Shown here: positions 47,197-55,626 of the stretch, in pieces
How the letters are laid out: every line of letters begins with the position of its first letter
Numbering within the stretch: the first letter of the stretch is position 1
Source: a virus
Virus record (IMG/VR): IMGVR_UViG_3300042691_027855
Coordinates: 48,425 to 112,424 of that record
Length of the DNA: 64,000 nt
Reading direction: 5' to 3' (one strand)
Translations under genes and position numbers: made by a program
Notes under the pieces: model-generated
The model's database searches: none
Told to the model about the DNA's origin: nothing
Seen by the model: the letters and a program-made list of their open reading frames with translations, nothing else

Positions 47197-47816
47197 CAGA
47201 AGTCGAGGTCAATATCCTCAGCGTTGAGTTCTTCCTTGCTCACCGATCCCGCCATCATCTCAATCACTTTGATGGTTGAGAGGCAGTCTGCGAAAGCGTC
47301 GTGAGCTGGCATTCCGGAAAGGGCGGGAAGGCGCTGCCATTTGAAACCTTCTTTCTTCGCGTTCCACTCGCCAACCCACTCGGAATACTGGTCCATCGCG
47401 CAGGATGCACCGGCAATCTTCGGTAGTTTTTGGTCGTACTTCTTGAAGAGAGACCACAGAAGTTTCACGTCGAAGTCACTGTTCCAGCAAACAACGTGCT
47501 TGCCCTCAAGAACGAAGGCGACCATCTTGGCAATTTGAGAGAAGATGGGCTGGTTTTGAACTTGTTCGTTGGTGATACCGTGAATCGCAATCACCTCGTC
47601 GTTCATCGGCTTGTTGGGTTTCACAAGCATCGAGAAGAGCGGGCGACCCTTAACGTCGGTAATCGCCAACTGGCAAATTTCGGTGTCGGGGTCTTTGCTT
47701 GGCAGGCCGGTGGTTTCCGTGTCAATTATGACCGTGGAAGCATCGGCGAGGCGTTCTTTGGCCCATTCGGTTGCGCTCTCCCGAAAACGGGCAAGTTCCT
47801 CAGTAGTCGGTTTCAT
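47196..47816 (-). CDS. DnaQ-like 3'-5' exonuclease with LDF tail, 206 aa
   Basis: DEDDh family: VIIDTETTGLP (D-x-E), AIHGITNEQV, CWNSDFDVKLL (second Asp) and PAHDAFADCL (H-x4-D). Proofreading or DNA-processing nuclease. It ends NAEDIDLDF, an acidic tail shared with two other proteins of the window. The first Met frame extends upstream, but the ATG at 47814-47816 is placed inside the upstream gene's stop region. Confidence 0.85.
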   Translation of the reverse strand: MKPTTEELARFRESATEWAKERLADASTVIIDTETTGLPSKDPDTEICQLAITDVKGRPLFSMLVKPNKPMNDEVIAIHGITNEQVQNQPIFSQIAKMVAFVLEGKHVVCWNSDFDVKLLWSLFKKYDQKLPKIAGASCAMDQYSEWVGEWNAKKEGFKWQRLPALSGMPAHDAFADCLSTIKVIEMMAGSVSKEELNAEDIDLDF

Positions 47817-48000
47817 CGTTAATTTCGTTGTAGTAGTCTTGGCCGATTCGCTCTCTCCACTCAATAATCTTGCTGAAAGCTTCAACCAGATCGGAGGCGA
47901 AACCGCTTACGTGCTCGATTCCGTCTGGCCCGTCGTAGAGTTCAAATCGAAAGAACTCTTTTCCGGTGTTGGTGAAGTGGTTGACAATCTCAATTTGCAT
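47800..48000 (-). CDS. Hypothetical protein, 66 aa
   Basis: Acidic, helical (SDLVEAFSKIIEWRERIGQD), with Phe/Tyr-rich start. Overlaps both neighbours by 11-17 nt. Unknown. Confidence 0.55.
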   Translation of the reverse strand: MQIEIVNHFTNTGKEFFRFELYDGPDGIEHVSGFASDLVEAFSKIIEWRERIGQDYYNEINDETDY

Positions 48001-48361
48001 TGTAACTTAGTGGCTTAATCCCGTAGTCGGTAGATCCGAACAGGTTTCGGTCGATGGATTTCCCCCCGAGGCGAGTGTAACAGTAGATTTCCCCGAAGAA
48101 TTTGACACGCTCGTTTTGCTCTGGCACGCGACCAATCTTCTTGAACTGACGGCGAAGAAACCACAGGTGGCTAACCAGAATCGACTCTCCGATTGGTAGG
48201 GGAGTAACGATCAAGCTGACAAGGAGAATGGTGTCAAGGTCTTGACGTTTTTCGTGACGGCGAAACTCTTTGACCCGTCCCGAGCATTCAACCTGCGTGC
48301 CTTCCAGCAGTCTTAGGTCGTCGCGTTGACGAATGACGGTGTTCACATCGACGGGTACCAC
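47990..48361 (-). CDS. Hypothetical protein, possible OB-fold, 123 aa
   Basis: Starts with GTG at 48361; AAGGAG is close upstream (spacing tight, so the next GTG at 48346 is possible). Strands ECSGRVKEFRRHEKRQDLDT, ILLVSLIVTPL and VKFFGEIYCYTR alternate with charged loops, like a nucleic-acid-binding OB domain, which would suit this replication block. Not a confident family match. Confidence 0.45.
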   Translation of the reverse strand: MVPVDVNTVIRQRDDLRLLEGTQVECSGRVKEFRRHEKRQDLDTILLVSLIVTPLPIGESILVSHLWFLRRQFKKIGRVPEQNERVKFFGEIYCYTRLGGKSIDRNLFGSTDYGIKPLSYNAN

Positions 48362-48371
48362 TCACTCCTTC

Positions 48372-48399
48372 ACTATAGCGGGAGCCGTGGTGGGTAAAG
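48372..48399 (-). promoter_or_regulatory. Divergent promoter region, minus-strand promoter
   Basis: CTTTAC, 16-nt spacer, TATAGT, directed at 48361. The plus-strand gene at 48439 starts 40 nt away. Confidence 0.7.
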
Positions 48400-48438
48400 T
48401 TATCGAGGGAAACTGCGGGATATTCCGCGAAATATGTC

Positions 48439-49191
48439 ATGACACTTGGAAAAACTACTTTCGATCTGAACAAAAGTCAGTACAACGAAAAGATTGGCCG
48501 AATCATTGGTAACCATCGCGCAGGCAGTCGTCTGTGTGGTGAGCCTGCCGAGTTCATTCTTCGCAGCTGCCGATTGACCGAGCAGTGGGGGAAACTGGGT
48601 CAGGATTCTGAGACTGCCGTTTATCTTCGCAACGTCGAGATTGCCGGTGGGCGAAAAGTGAAGATGCTCTCACTCGAAAGGGCTGGAACTCGCCAACCGA
48701 TTTCAAAGAGCAAGCTGGTGGAGGCGTTGTATCCGACCAAGAAGATCGCAACTGCGGCAACTGCGGAGGAAAAGCATTACAATGCCGTGAAGTCTGCGAT
48801 GCGTGGCGCCGTCAAAGATCAGTTGAAGAGATTTCGAGATCAGGTTGAGTTGCCCTGCGTCTGCTGTCTAACGGGCAAACAAATTCGTCGAGGAATGCGC
48901 ACAGACGTCGATCATACTGGGCTGTCCTTCAGCGAGATTGCCGATATTTTCATGACTGAAAATAAACTGAGGTACACGGACATTGCGTTGGTTGGCCCGC
49001 CGACTGCGAAGAAGTTTCGACTCGAGACGCTCTGGGAGTCCTGGAAAAAGTTCCATAATGAAAAAGCGAGGTACGCAATCGTCCTCGCCAGTGCTAACCG
49101 AAGTAAGGGTTGCGGTGAATATGAGACTCCGGAGAGTCTGTACGGGTCGTTCAAAAAATCCGACTCAGAGGAGTTGTCTCTCGACTTCTAG
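48439..49191 (+). CDS. DUF3223-like phage protein, 250 aa (only plus-strand gene)
   Basis: The only gene of the window on the plus strand. The centre reads VCCLTGKQIRRGMRTDVDH-TGLSF, the Cys-x2-C...D-H pattern of DUF3223, a phage family thought to be nuclease-like. It ends SEELSLDF, sharing the acidic LDF tail of two other DNA proteins. Convergent with the minus-strand gene ending at 49233. A divergent promoter must drive it; the candidate -10 is not obvious. Confidence 0.7.
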   Translation: MTLGKTTFDLNKSQYNEKIGRIIGNHRAGSRLCGEPAEFILRSCRLTEQWGKLGQDSETAVYLRNVEIAGGRKVKMLSLERAGTRQPISKSKLVEALYPTKKIATAATAEEKHYNAVKSAMRGAVKDQLKRFRDQVELPCVCCLTGKQIRRGMRTDVDHTGLSFSEIADIFMTENKLRYTDIALVGPPTAKKFRLETLWESWKKFHNEKARYAIVLASANRSKGCGEYETPESLYGSFKKSDSEELSLDF

Positions 49192-49232
49192 GGTGAGTCA
49201 GGCCATTCCAGGTATTAACTTTAAGACAAAAT

Positions 49233-49709
49233 TCAGGAAGAGTAAGGGGAGTTACCCAGAATTTCTGAAGGCCAAGACAGTTTGACTTCTTCAGGGGTTT
49301 GAGCTTCGCTTAATTCAGTGGTTTGAGTTATATCTCGAAGAATTTGTTTTTTGGTCGCTACCTCTGTCGTTGGTAAATTAACCTCCTGTAGTTTGAACAT
49401 TTCAATGTCAAGCTGCTCAAGAAGTGGCTTTCTCGCCATTCTTAGAAATCCTTTGTGAATCTCTTTCGCTTTGTCAAGGTTGACCGATACGTTCTGCGCT
49501 GAGCCGTTGGGCTCGGTAAAGTCATATTCCCAAGCGTCTCGAAAGGTTGCATCGGACGGAAATGCTTCAGCGTTAACGAACGCGAAAGGAACACCTTCAG
49601 GAACAGGAGCAGGACGCTCTTCTTCCGTAAAGGTGCCCTCTACGGCAGACACTATTGCCAAAGAGTTTGAATTGTAAGGGTATAGTGCGAATCTTTTTTC
49701 TGGGGTCAT
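49233..49709 (-). CDS. Tail-fibre assembly-like protein, 158 aa
   Basis: Residues 1-80 read like a fibre-associated protein (FALYPYNSNSLAIVSAV..EEERPAPVPEGVPFAFV) and the C-terminal half is a coiled helix (LLEQLDIEMFKLQEV). Position next to two collagen-like fibres suggests a chaperone or a fibre adaptor. The final TGA is 41 nt from the end of the convergent gene. Confidence 0.5.
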   Translation of the reverse strand: MTPEKRFALYPYNSNSLAIVSAVEGTFTEEERPAPVPEGVPFAFVNAEAFPSDATFRDAWEYDFTEPNGSAQNVSVNLDKAKEIHKGFLRMARKPLLEQLDIEMFKLQEVNLPTTEVATKKQILRDITQTTELSEAQTPEEVKLSWPSEILGNSPYSS

Positions 49710-49712
49710 GGT

Positions 49713-50345
49713 TTAAGTGAAGATAGCAAAGTAAAGATGATAAGGGTTGATTGGAGAACCATTATCGGACCGATAAGTTTGCAGATCCGCAAAATTGACA
49801 GTGGATAACTGGCTCACATTGATCACAGCGATTATCCCACTTGAGCTGCCTGTAACTATTGTTGTGTTTGCGTTTGACAAGGGGTTTGTGAAGTAAACTT
49901 GAGTACGCCCTGAGCCAAAATCAGTCGTGTATGATATGTTTAAGCCACCTGCTACTAGAGGGGGATTATAGATTGTGACGTCCTCGAAAATAAGGTTTCC
50001 GTATGCTTCTAAGTAACTCGGACCAGTTGCCCCCTGGGGACCCTGAGCTCCTTGTGGACCTGCAATTCCTTGGAATCCTTGCTCTCCTTGACCTCCTTGA
50101 GGACCTGCAATTCCTTGCTCTCCTTGAGGTCCTTGTGGACCCGCAATTCCTTGACCCCCTTGAGCTCCTTGTGGACCTGCAATTCCTTGCGCCCCTTGAG
50201 CTCCTTGTGGACCCGCAGGGCCGGGAGATGGATCCGAGGTAATGCTCGTGATTCTGCCGTCAGATGTTACGGTGAGGTTCGGATTAATGTAGTTTCCAGC
50301 TGTTACCCCTGTATCATCCAGGAGTTGAACTTTGTCGAGTGCCAT
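49713..50345 (-). CDS. Collagen-like tail fibre, 210 aa
   Basis: The start [19 protein letters not shown] is a short attachment module shared with the gene at 54432-55547. Residues about 40-105 are about 20 G-x-y triplets ([19 protein letters not shown]), predicting a collagen triple helix, followed by a beta C-terminal domain. Such fibres form trimers that bind hosts. Confidence 0.8.
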   Translation of the reverse strand: MALDKVQLLDDTGVTAGNYINPNLTVTSDGRITSITSDPSPGPAGPQGAQGAQGIAGPQGAQGGQGIAGPQGPQGEQGIAGPQGGQGEQGFQGIAGPQGAQGPQGATGPSYLEAYGNLIFEDVTIYNPPLVAGGLNISYTTDFGSGRTQVYFTNPLSNANTTIVTGSSSGIIAVINVSQLSTVNFADLQTYRSDNGSPINPYHLYFAIFT

Positions 50346-50371
50346 TGAAATTTCACACCTTCTTGTTGGTA

Positions 50372-50379
50372 TTTTACCC
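50372..50379 (-). promoter_or_regulatory. GGGTAAAA block before collagen-like fibre
   Basis: 27 nt upstream of the ATG at 50345. Confidence 0.6.
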
Positions 50380-50505
50380 CTAAGGTTAAGTCTTGATTTC
50401 TAAGTCTTGAGATAAATCTCAGGGTCGTGGAGGGGGTGTTTGAGTTGAGTTCGGGGGTTGTTCTCCAGGGGGGAAATCATCACATCCCCTAAACCGTAGT
50501 ACTGG

Positions 50506-50544
50506 TTATCCCAGTAAAACCCGTTGAACTTTGTCGAGTGCCAT
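50506..50544 (-). pseudogene. Truncated copy of a fibre-gene start
   Basis: Plus-strand bases 50523-50544 (gttgaactttgtcgagtg and the ccat that follows) are identical over 22 nt to 50324-50345, the start of the collagen-like fibre gene. Read on the minus strand it gives MALDKVQ, then diverges and hits TAA after 12 residues. A remnant of a duplicated or replaced fibre gene. Confidence 0.6.
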
Positions 50545-50550
50545 AGGACT

Positions 50551-51333
50551 TTATAAGATGGGGGTAGGGACAATCTCGACCGTTTTGAACTGCAACTGGA
50601 AAGCCACAGAGCTGGCCCCCGTGTTTACCACTCTAAAGAAAGTTAGGTACCCCCCGCAATAAACCGTTGGCAAGGGTGCGAAGTCGATTGTCTCTTCTGC
50701 CGTGGTCGTTACAACTTCGGCATAGAAACCGGTTCCGCTTAAAGGAGGAATTCCACCAGGGGATGTTCTCGTATCAGCGGTTCTTGCTGTTGAGTCCCCG
50801 TAAACGCGAATCCACATAGGCAAGTCCGAAGAAATTGCCACCAAGAGGAATAAACCGCCCAACGCAAGTTCGAAGTCTTGCACCCCTCCCGGAGGAAGTA
50901 CGCTTGTTGTGAAGTCCGTGAGCGTATATTCTGACCCTACCCCGGGAGGCCCAACAGGTCCCGTAGGTCCTTCCGGCCCCGGAGAACCAGTTGGTCCGGG
51001 TTCACCAGGAGTCCCATCATTTCCAGGAGTGCCAGTTGGCCCCGGCGAACCTGTAGGCCCCGGTGAACCAGGAGTCCCAGGAGTACCCGGAGTGCCAGTT
51101 GGCCCCGGCGAACCTGTAGGCCCAGGTGAACCAGGAGTCCCGGGAGTTCCCGGCGTTCCAGAAGGTCCTGGCGGTCCCGGTGGTCCTACAGGCCCAACCG
51201 GTCCAGGTCCGCTTGAAAGCAACTCCCAAGTGTCAAATTGCTCGTTATACTGATATTGATCTACACCTACGATGGGGGGATCAGGGTAGATCTGTCCGTT
51301 GTAAGCAGGCGACGGGAAAATTAGAGTTGGCAT
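50551..51333 (-). CDS. Collagen-like tail fibre, 260 aa
   Basis: Residues about 40-130 are a long run of G-x-y triplets dominated by GPT, GSP and GTP, with Pro often in the Y position. Flanked by a short N-terminal attachment segment and a ~130-aa C-terminal beta domain with the [14 protein letters not shown] turn. Collagen-like trimeric fibre; the Pro-rich Y positions make it a plausible prolyl-hydroxylase target. Confidence 0.8.
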   Translation of the reverse strand: MPTLIFPSPAYNGQIYPDPPIVGVDQYQYNEQFDTWELLSSGPGPVGPVGPPGPPGPSGTPGTPGTPGSPGPTGSPGPTGTPGTPGTPGSPGPTGSPGPTGTPGNDGTPGEPGPTGSPGPEGPTGPVGPPGVGSEYTLTDFTTSVLPPGGVQDFELALGGLFLLVAISSDLPMWIRVYGDSTARTADTRTSPGGIPPLSGTGFYAEVVTTTAEETIDFAPLPTVYCGGYLTFFRVVNTGASSVAFQLQFKTVEIVPTPIL

Positions 51334-51361
51334 ACAACAAACTTAAACCCTTTATAGGAGG

Positions 51362-51369
51362 TTTTACCC
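51362..51369 (-). promoter_or_regulatory. GGGTAAAA block before second collagen-like fibre
   Basis: 29 nt upstream of the ATG at 51333. Confidence 0.6.
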
Positions 51370-51375
51370 CTGCGG

Positions 51376-52170
51376 TCAAACCAGCGTGATGCCCCATTTT
51401 GAAGCAAGCCATGACTGCACAGAATCGCGGTCGGTGGGGCTTAGAACGGAGGGAAAGACAATGTACTCCCCAATCAAGCCAGGCCAGCCGCGATTGAGGC
51501 TGGAGTTTCCGCGATCATTGCCGATTTCAAAGCCACCGGTTGTGTTGAATGCGGTGCCAGATGAGTTGTTGATACGCATGATCGCAGGGTTGTCGATCGA
51601 AGGCGAGGTAAACAATCCCCCTGAGAACCTGTTGCTGGTGCCACCATTGACAAATAGCTGATTGAAACCTGTGCCCGACTCATCAAGAGATGAAGAGAAT
51701 GCCAGCATGTACCAGGCGTTGTTGTATGAGGTAAAAAGACCGGCATAGTTACCTGCAGTGCCACCAAAACTAGCATCAACAACAACGTACACTTCGCCGA
51801 TTGTTGTAGAAGTGCTGCTGCTGTTGTACATGAAGTTGGCATGAGATGGACTTGCGCCCCAATCTAAACACTTATTGCCATTGATACCTGTTACATATTG
51901 AGGGGTTGTGCCGCCAACTGATAATGTCCAGCCATTGCTGCCCTTGTCTGTAACCGAAGTGATCGCAGTTCCCGAAGTGGTAACAGTCGATTCATCGGCA
52001 AAGTCGTACCAGAGAACGGGGGACAATGCTGGAATTGGGTCCGTGGGAGCAACCGGCCAAATCCCTGCTCTTTGCGCAATACTTTGCTCGTTTTGAAACC
52101 ACAGCCCCGATGCGGCGCTGCCTGTCGGCGTGCGCTGGACGCCCATCAATCCGCCGTTGAAACCAAGCAT
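51376..52170 (-). CDS. Concanavalin-like (LamG-type) receptor-binding protein, 264 aa
   Basis: The C-terminal two-thirds has the strand pattern of lectin-like domains: SPVLWYDFADEST near the start and GLIGEYIVFPSVLSPTDRDS plus SWLASKWGI at the end. Such folds bind carbohydrates at fibre tips. Its ATG overlaps the upstream stop by one base. Confidence 0.65.
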   Translation of the reverse strand: MLGFNGGLMGVQRTPTGSAASGLWFQNEQSIAQRAGIWPVAPTDPIPALSPVLWYDFADESTVTTSGTAITSVTDKGSNGWTLSVGGTTPQYVTGINGNKCLDWGASPSHANFMYNSSSTSTTIGEVYVVVDASFGGTAGNYAGLFTSYNNAWYMLAFSSSLDESGTGFNQLFVNGGTSNRFSGGLFTSPSIDNPAIMRINNSSGTAFNTTGGFEIGNDRGNSSLNRGWPGLIGEYIVFPSVLSPTDRDSVQSWLASKWGITLV

Positions 52171-52538
52171 CAGCTGATCTCCTCGTAGCTGATAACAAGT
52201 TCCAGAGCACTATCGGAGCTGGCTTGCGCGCGAAGGCTTTGCCCTTCCTCCAGGTAAATGTATGCCTCTCGCGTCACCAACACCTGCGTGGCGTCAACTG
52301 GAACAGCAATCGTGCTGGCGACATTGAAACCGTTGGCTCCGTCGTAAAGCTCCAGGCTGATGTCGGCTGTCGCGGCTCCATCAATGTTAGCACAATAGAC
52401 AGAGTTAACCTTCAACAATTTGCCACTACTGGCGGCATTGCTGAGTGCTGCAGCCATGGTCGTAGTGACTGCGTAACCGGTTGATTTCCCGAAAACGGAT
52501 GTTAAAGTTGTTGAACTTTTGATGTTGGGAGCTGCCAT
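52170..52538 (-). CDS. Small virion beta protein, 122 aa
   Basis: Ala/Thr/Ser-rich jelly-roll-like sequence (VNSVYCANIDGAATADISLE, TREAYIYLEEGQSLRA) very like the 58412-58747 protein in layout. Probably a fibre or decoration subunit. Confidence 0.55.
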   Translation of the reverse strand: MAAPNIKSSTTLTSVFGKSTGYAVTTTMAAALSNAASSGKLLKVNSVYCANIDGAATADISLELYDGANGFNVASTIAVPVDATQVLVTREAYIYLEEGQSLRAQASSDSALELVISYEEIS

Positions 52539-52564
52539 GGCTGGAAATTAGAGAGAAGTTAAAC

Positions 52565-53026
52565 TCAGGACCAGTAAAGATAGTCGGTGAATTCTTGCTG
52601 AGGTGCGGCGGAGGGTGAAGCTGACGCGTACTCGTAGAAGTAATTGTTTAACGGCCAGATTTGTCCCGTAGTTGGAAGGGTCGGCCAGTTGCAAGTGGGT
52701 GCGTTTGGCAGATTCAAGTTTAGTGTGTTCGTCGCAACGAAAGTTTTAACCGACACCTGACTTGTTTGATTAACCAGGGGCGTCAGAGACGTGAACCCCG
52801 GCAGCAGGTTGAGTAAACCTTGAGCGGGCCAAGTGCGAACGGATACTTGGCTCGTCTGGTTAAGTATGGGCGTGAAAGACGTGAAGCCCGGAAGTAGATC
52901 AAGTAACCCTTGGGCAGACCAATACCTTGGCAACAATTCCCCTTGGCTGCCATCACTCACCTCTGTAAACGAAGTGGAGCTAACAAGTCCGTAGATAAAG
53001 TCGTCACCAATCGGAAAAGTTGCCAT
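52565..53026 (-). CDS. Fibre-associated protein with internal repeat, 153 aa
   Basis: Starts MATFPIGDDFIY, identical to the next gene. An internal tandem repeat of ~32 residues (QGLLDLLPGFTSFTPI, then QGLLNLLPGFTSLTPL) occupies the middle, and a DYLYWS tail closes it, like the DYLYPVSTN ending of its neighbour. A duplicated gene pair. Confidence 0.6.
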   Translation of the reverse strand: MATFPIGDDFIYGLVSSTSFTEVSDGSQGELLPRYWSAQGLLDLLPGFTSFTPILNQTSQVSVRTWPAQGLLNLLPGFTSLTPLVNQTSQVSVKTFVATNTLNLNLPNAPTCNWPTLPTTGQIWPLNNYFYEYASASPSAAPQQEFTDYLYWS

Positions 53027-53035
53027 CTTACGTCA

Positions 53036-53332
53036 TCAATTAGTCGACACTGGGTAAAGGTAATCAACAAACTCAGTGCTTTCGGAGACTGTAGGAGCCC
53101 CGTTTGCAAGGTTAGCGTATGACCCGAAGAACAACCCTTGCGGCCAAACTTGACCCTGGTTTGGTAAAGTTGGGCAATCCTCCGAGGGAAATAAGTCGAG
53201 GCTGATTCGGTTGTTACTAATCACTAACAATTTTGGCGATAAAACCGGCTGGCTACCATCAGTTTCCTCTGTGAAGGAGGCAGAGTTGACAAGATCGTAA
53301 ATAAAATCGTCGCCAATCGGAAAGGTGGCCAT
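53036..53332 (-). CDS. Fibre-associated protein, 98 aa
   Basis: Tandem paralogue of the upstream-in-coordinate 153-aa gene: identical first 12 residues, same SFTEE-DGSQ, GQ-WP and DYLY segments, but without the internal repeat. Unknown fold. Confidence 0.6.
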   Translation of the reverse strand: MATFPIGDDFIYDLVNSASFTEETDGSQPVLSPKLLVISNNRISLDLFPSEDCPTLPNQGQVWPQGLFFGSYANLANGAPTVSESTEFVDYLYPVSTN

Positions 53333-53334
53333 CG

Positions 53335-54369
53335 TCAGACCACGCGAGCCAGGAATGTCGGACTCGCACCGGTTGTGACCGTAGGATTATTCGCACAGTA
53401 CAGAATTTCCCACTCTTCAACGCCGGGGTCAACGACAAACCGGTCTTCAAAGTTCAGAGTGTTATTCGCGTAGTGCATGTAGACACCGAAATCCGTCGCC
53501 AGGGGGGAAGAAGAGAACGGGGTCCAAGGTAGATCGGAGCAGATCGGAACGTAATTTTGAGAGTAAGCGGGGTTCGCGCCGGGTGATCCTACCGGGATGA
53601 CGATTTTGGAGCCCGCTGGGGCAAAGTTACCGGTTCCAGCATTGTCTACTTTACCGCAGCCGTAGTAAGTGTAGGATGGAGTCCTGAGACCGTTGAAAGT
53701 ACCATTGCCAAATGGGACGCTTGAGTAGCCCGTTAAGGCCTGCCCGTACGGGTAGGCACGACGAATGTTCGACTGGAGGCAGAAACTTGTGGCACCTGCG
53801 TTCTGCCCTACACCGCAGACAGTTGCGTAAAGGCCCGGAATCATGCCTAGATCCAGATCCAACCAAGGGTAAAGAGTCTCCGCAGGGTTGTGAAAAGTGA
53901 AGGGGTAACTTATGTTGAAACCTTGCTGAAATACGAACCAACTCTGATTGCTGTTAACCGTGGATGTGTAGCGATAAATGTTAAAGGTAGTGGTGTTACT
54001 GTACTGGTCAATACCCGGCGTACCGATGGTTGTGGCACCCCAGTCCTGATAAGCCTGAATATCCGGGGGCTGAAGATAGTAGTCCAGGAATTGTGTCCCT
54101 GTGAAGGTGTTCGTAGCGGTATCCCAACCCGTTCCGATTGAAACTCCGATTCGCTGATTTTCAATAGTGAACAAGTAGTAGGTGGTTCCAAACGTTTTCG
54201 TGGGATCGTAAACGCACTCAAACACACCGTATGCGCGGGCTCCGGACGTAAAAGAGTCGTACCAACCCGTCATCAAACCCGCGTCAATGAGGGCTTGCTC
54301 CAGTTGATCAATGACGTCGGTCTGGCTGAAGCCAACTGTCAGCGAGTAAATTTGTTTTGTTACGGCCAT
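53335..54369 (-). CDS. Tail structural protein, 344 aa
   Basis: Starts MAVTKQIYSLTVGFSQTDVI, with a helical DQLEQALIDAGLMTGWYD segment, then beta-rich Tyr/Thr/Asn-rich sequence. Two nucleotides before the MATFPIGDD pair. Likely a fibre or receptor-binding protein of the same assembly. Family not named. Confidence 0.6.
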   Translation of the reverse strand: MAVTKQIYSLTVGFSQTDVIDQLEQALIDAGLMTGWYDSFTSGARAYGVFECVYDPTKTFGTTYYLFTIENQRIGVSIGTGWDTATNTFTGTQFLDYYLQPPDIQAYQDWGATTIGTPGIDQYSNTTTFNIYRYTSTVNSNQSWFVFQQGFNISYPFTFHNPAETLYPWLDLDLGMIPGLYATVCGVGQNAGATSFCLQSNIRRAYPYGQALTGYSSVPFGNGTFNGLRTPSYTYYGCGKVDNAGTGNFAPAGSKIVIPVGSPGANPAYSQNYVPICSDLPWTPFSSSPLATDFGVYMHYANNTLNFEDRFVVDPGVEEWEILYCANNPTVTTGASPTFLARVV

Positions 54370-54412
54370 AATCTGAACAGAACAAGGGTCTAAGAGTGGG
54401 TCTGATATACGG

Positions 54413-54420
54413 TTTTACCC
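54413..54420 (-). promoter_or_regulatory. GGGTAAAA block before 344-aa gene
   Basis: 44 nt upstream of the ATG at 54369. Confidence 0.55.
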
Positions 54421-54431
54421 TCTCGGGTCAA

Positions 54432-55547
54432 TCAAATACTTTTGTCTGGCTCAAGAAGCGGGCGACCGTCTTCGTCGTGCCCGTAGGTGTACATAACTTC
54501 GTCTTGGCGCTCGGCAACTACCAACCAACTGACAGTTTCAACGCATGCGGGATCTTTCGCTTGAATGGTTAAGACTCCGTCAACGACCGAACCCTTGCAA
54601 AGTTCCCAGCCATCGACGCTTGTGACCCAAACTTGCGGATTTCTGCAGAGTTCCTCCCAAGTGCCAGGAATCAAGCCGTATTCCTCGTCGAGAGTGATTG
54701 CGGCAGTTCCAGCCACCAGCTGAACCGTCCCCCTGTAAATCAGGTCGGCTCGCGGTGCCTCAACCGATGTGTGAACGAGGTACTTATTCTCGTCCAGGGG
54801 GTGATTGATTCGGAAATTCTTTGCGCCGTTTACATTGAGGCTACCCGCCGCAACGTTAAGATCACAACCTCCGGACGGTGCCGCACTATTAACTGCCGCG
54901 TAATATCGTCCGGTGGCTGGGTCTCTACCTAAACTCAAAGCGGGGAAAATATTGCCGAAATCGTTATAGAGGTAAAAACCAATGTTTCGATCCGTTGCCG
55001 CAGTCTCAAGAAACAAACCCCACGCGCCATCCAAGCCGCCGTTTACACGAACGTCCCCCCTGTCTCCCCAAATTGTGAAACCGTCCCCGTTTGTGACAGT
55101 AAAAGCCCCTTGGGCGGCGCGGAAGTTTGTTAAAACATCCGTAAGAAAAGATCCTGTACCCGCGTCTCGCCCGACGACAAGATAAGAGGAATTAGCACCT
55201 GAGTTGTTATTCAGGTTGAAGTTGATATTTCTGTTTGCTGCTGAGGTGTTAGTGTTGTACAATCCCACCATGCCGTCGCTGCCGCCAGCACTCAAAATGT
55301 CGCCGTCTCCGGCACCCACGCCAGGAAGATCGATCGACCCCAAGGTTGAAGCAGCTGTGAGCCTACCATCCGCGCCAACCGTGAATGACGGATTCGTGTA
55401 CGTTCCGGCAGTGACACCTGTGGCGGCTGGGGAACCGTTCGTGGCGCTGGTGATTCTACCGTCCGAACTGATTGTGATGTCGGAGGTAGTGTAACTTCCA
55501 GCTACTACGCCGGTGTCATCTAAGAGTTCAACTTTACTAATTGCCAT
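54432..55547 (-). CDS. Tail fibre protein, 371 aa
   Basis: N-terminal module MAISKVELLDDTGVVAGSYT (related to the collagen-like fibre at 49713), a repeated ITSATNG/LTAASTL strand pattern, a Asn-rich central beta-solenoid-like region (AANRNINFNLNNNSG) and a globular C-terminal domain with four Cys (ELCRNPQVWVTS, DGWELCKGS). Confidence 0.7.
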   Translation of the reverse strand: MAISKVELLDDTGVVAGSYTTSDITISSDGRITSATNGSPAATGVTAGTYTNPSFTVGADGRLTAASTLGSIDLPGVGAGDGDILSAGGSDGMVGLYNTNTSAANRNINFNLNNNSGANSSYLVVGRDAGTGSFLTDVLTNFRAAQGAFTVTNGDGFTIWGDRGDVRVNGGLDGAWGLFLETAATDRNIGFYLYNDFGNIFPALSLGRDPATGRYYAAVNSAAPSGGCDLNVAAGSLNVNGAKNFRINHPLDENKYLVHTSVEAPRADLIYRGTVQLVAGTAAITLDEEYGLIPGTWEELCRNPQVWVTSVDGWELCKGSVVDGVLTIQAKDPACVETVSWLVVAERQDEVMYTYGHDEDGRPLLEPDKSI

Positions 55548-55615
55548 TGTGATTCTTTAGCGATAACAGCCCGTGAAGTTGAGGCGAACCAACTTCTCCA
55601 GTTCAACTGAGGCAA

Positions 55616-55623
55616 TTTTACCC
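55616..55623 (-). promoter_or_regulatory. GGGTAAAA block before 371-aa fibre gene
   Basis: 69 nt upstream of the ATG at 55547, at the stop of the hydroxylase gene. Confidence 0.5.
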
Positions 55624-55626
55624 CAT

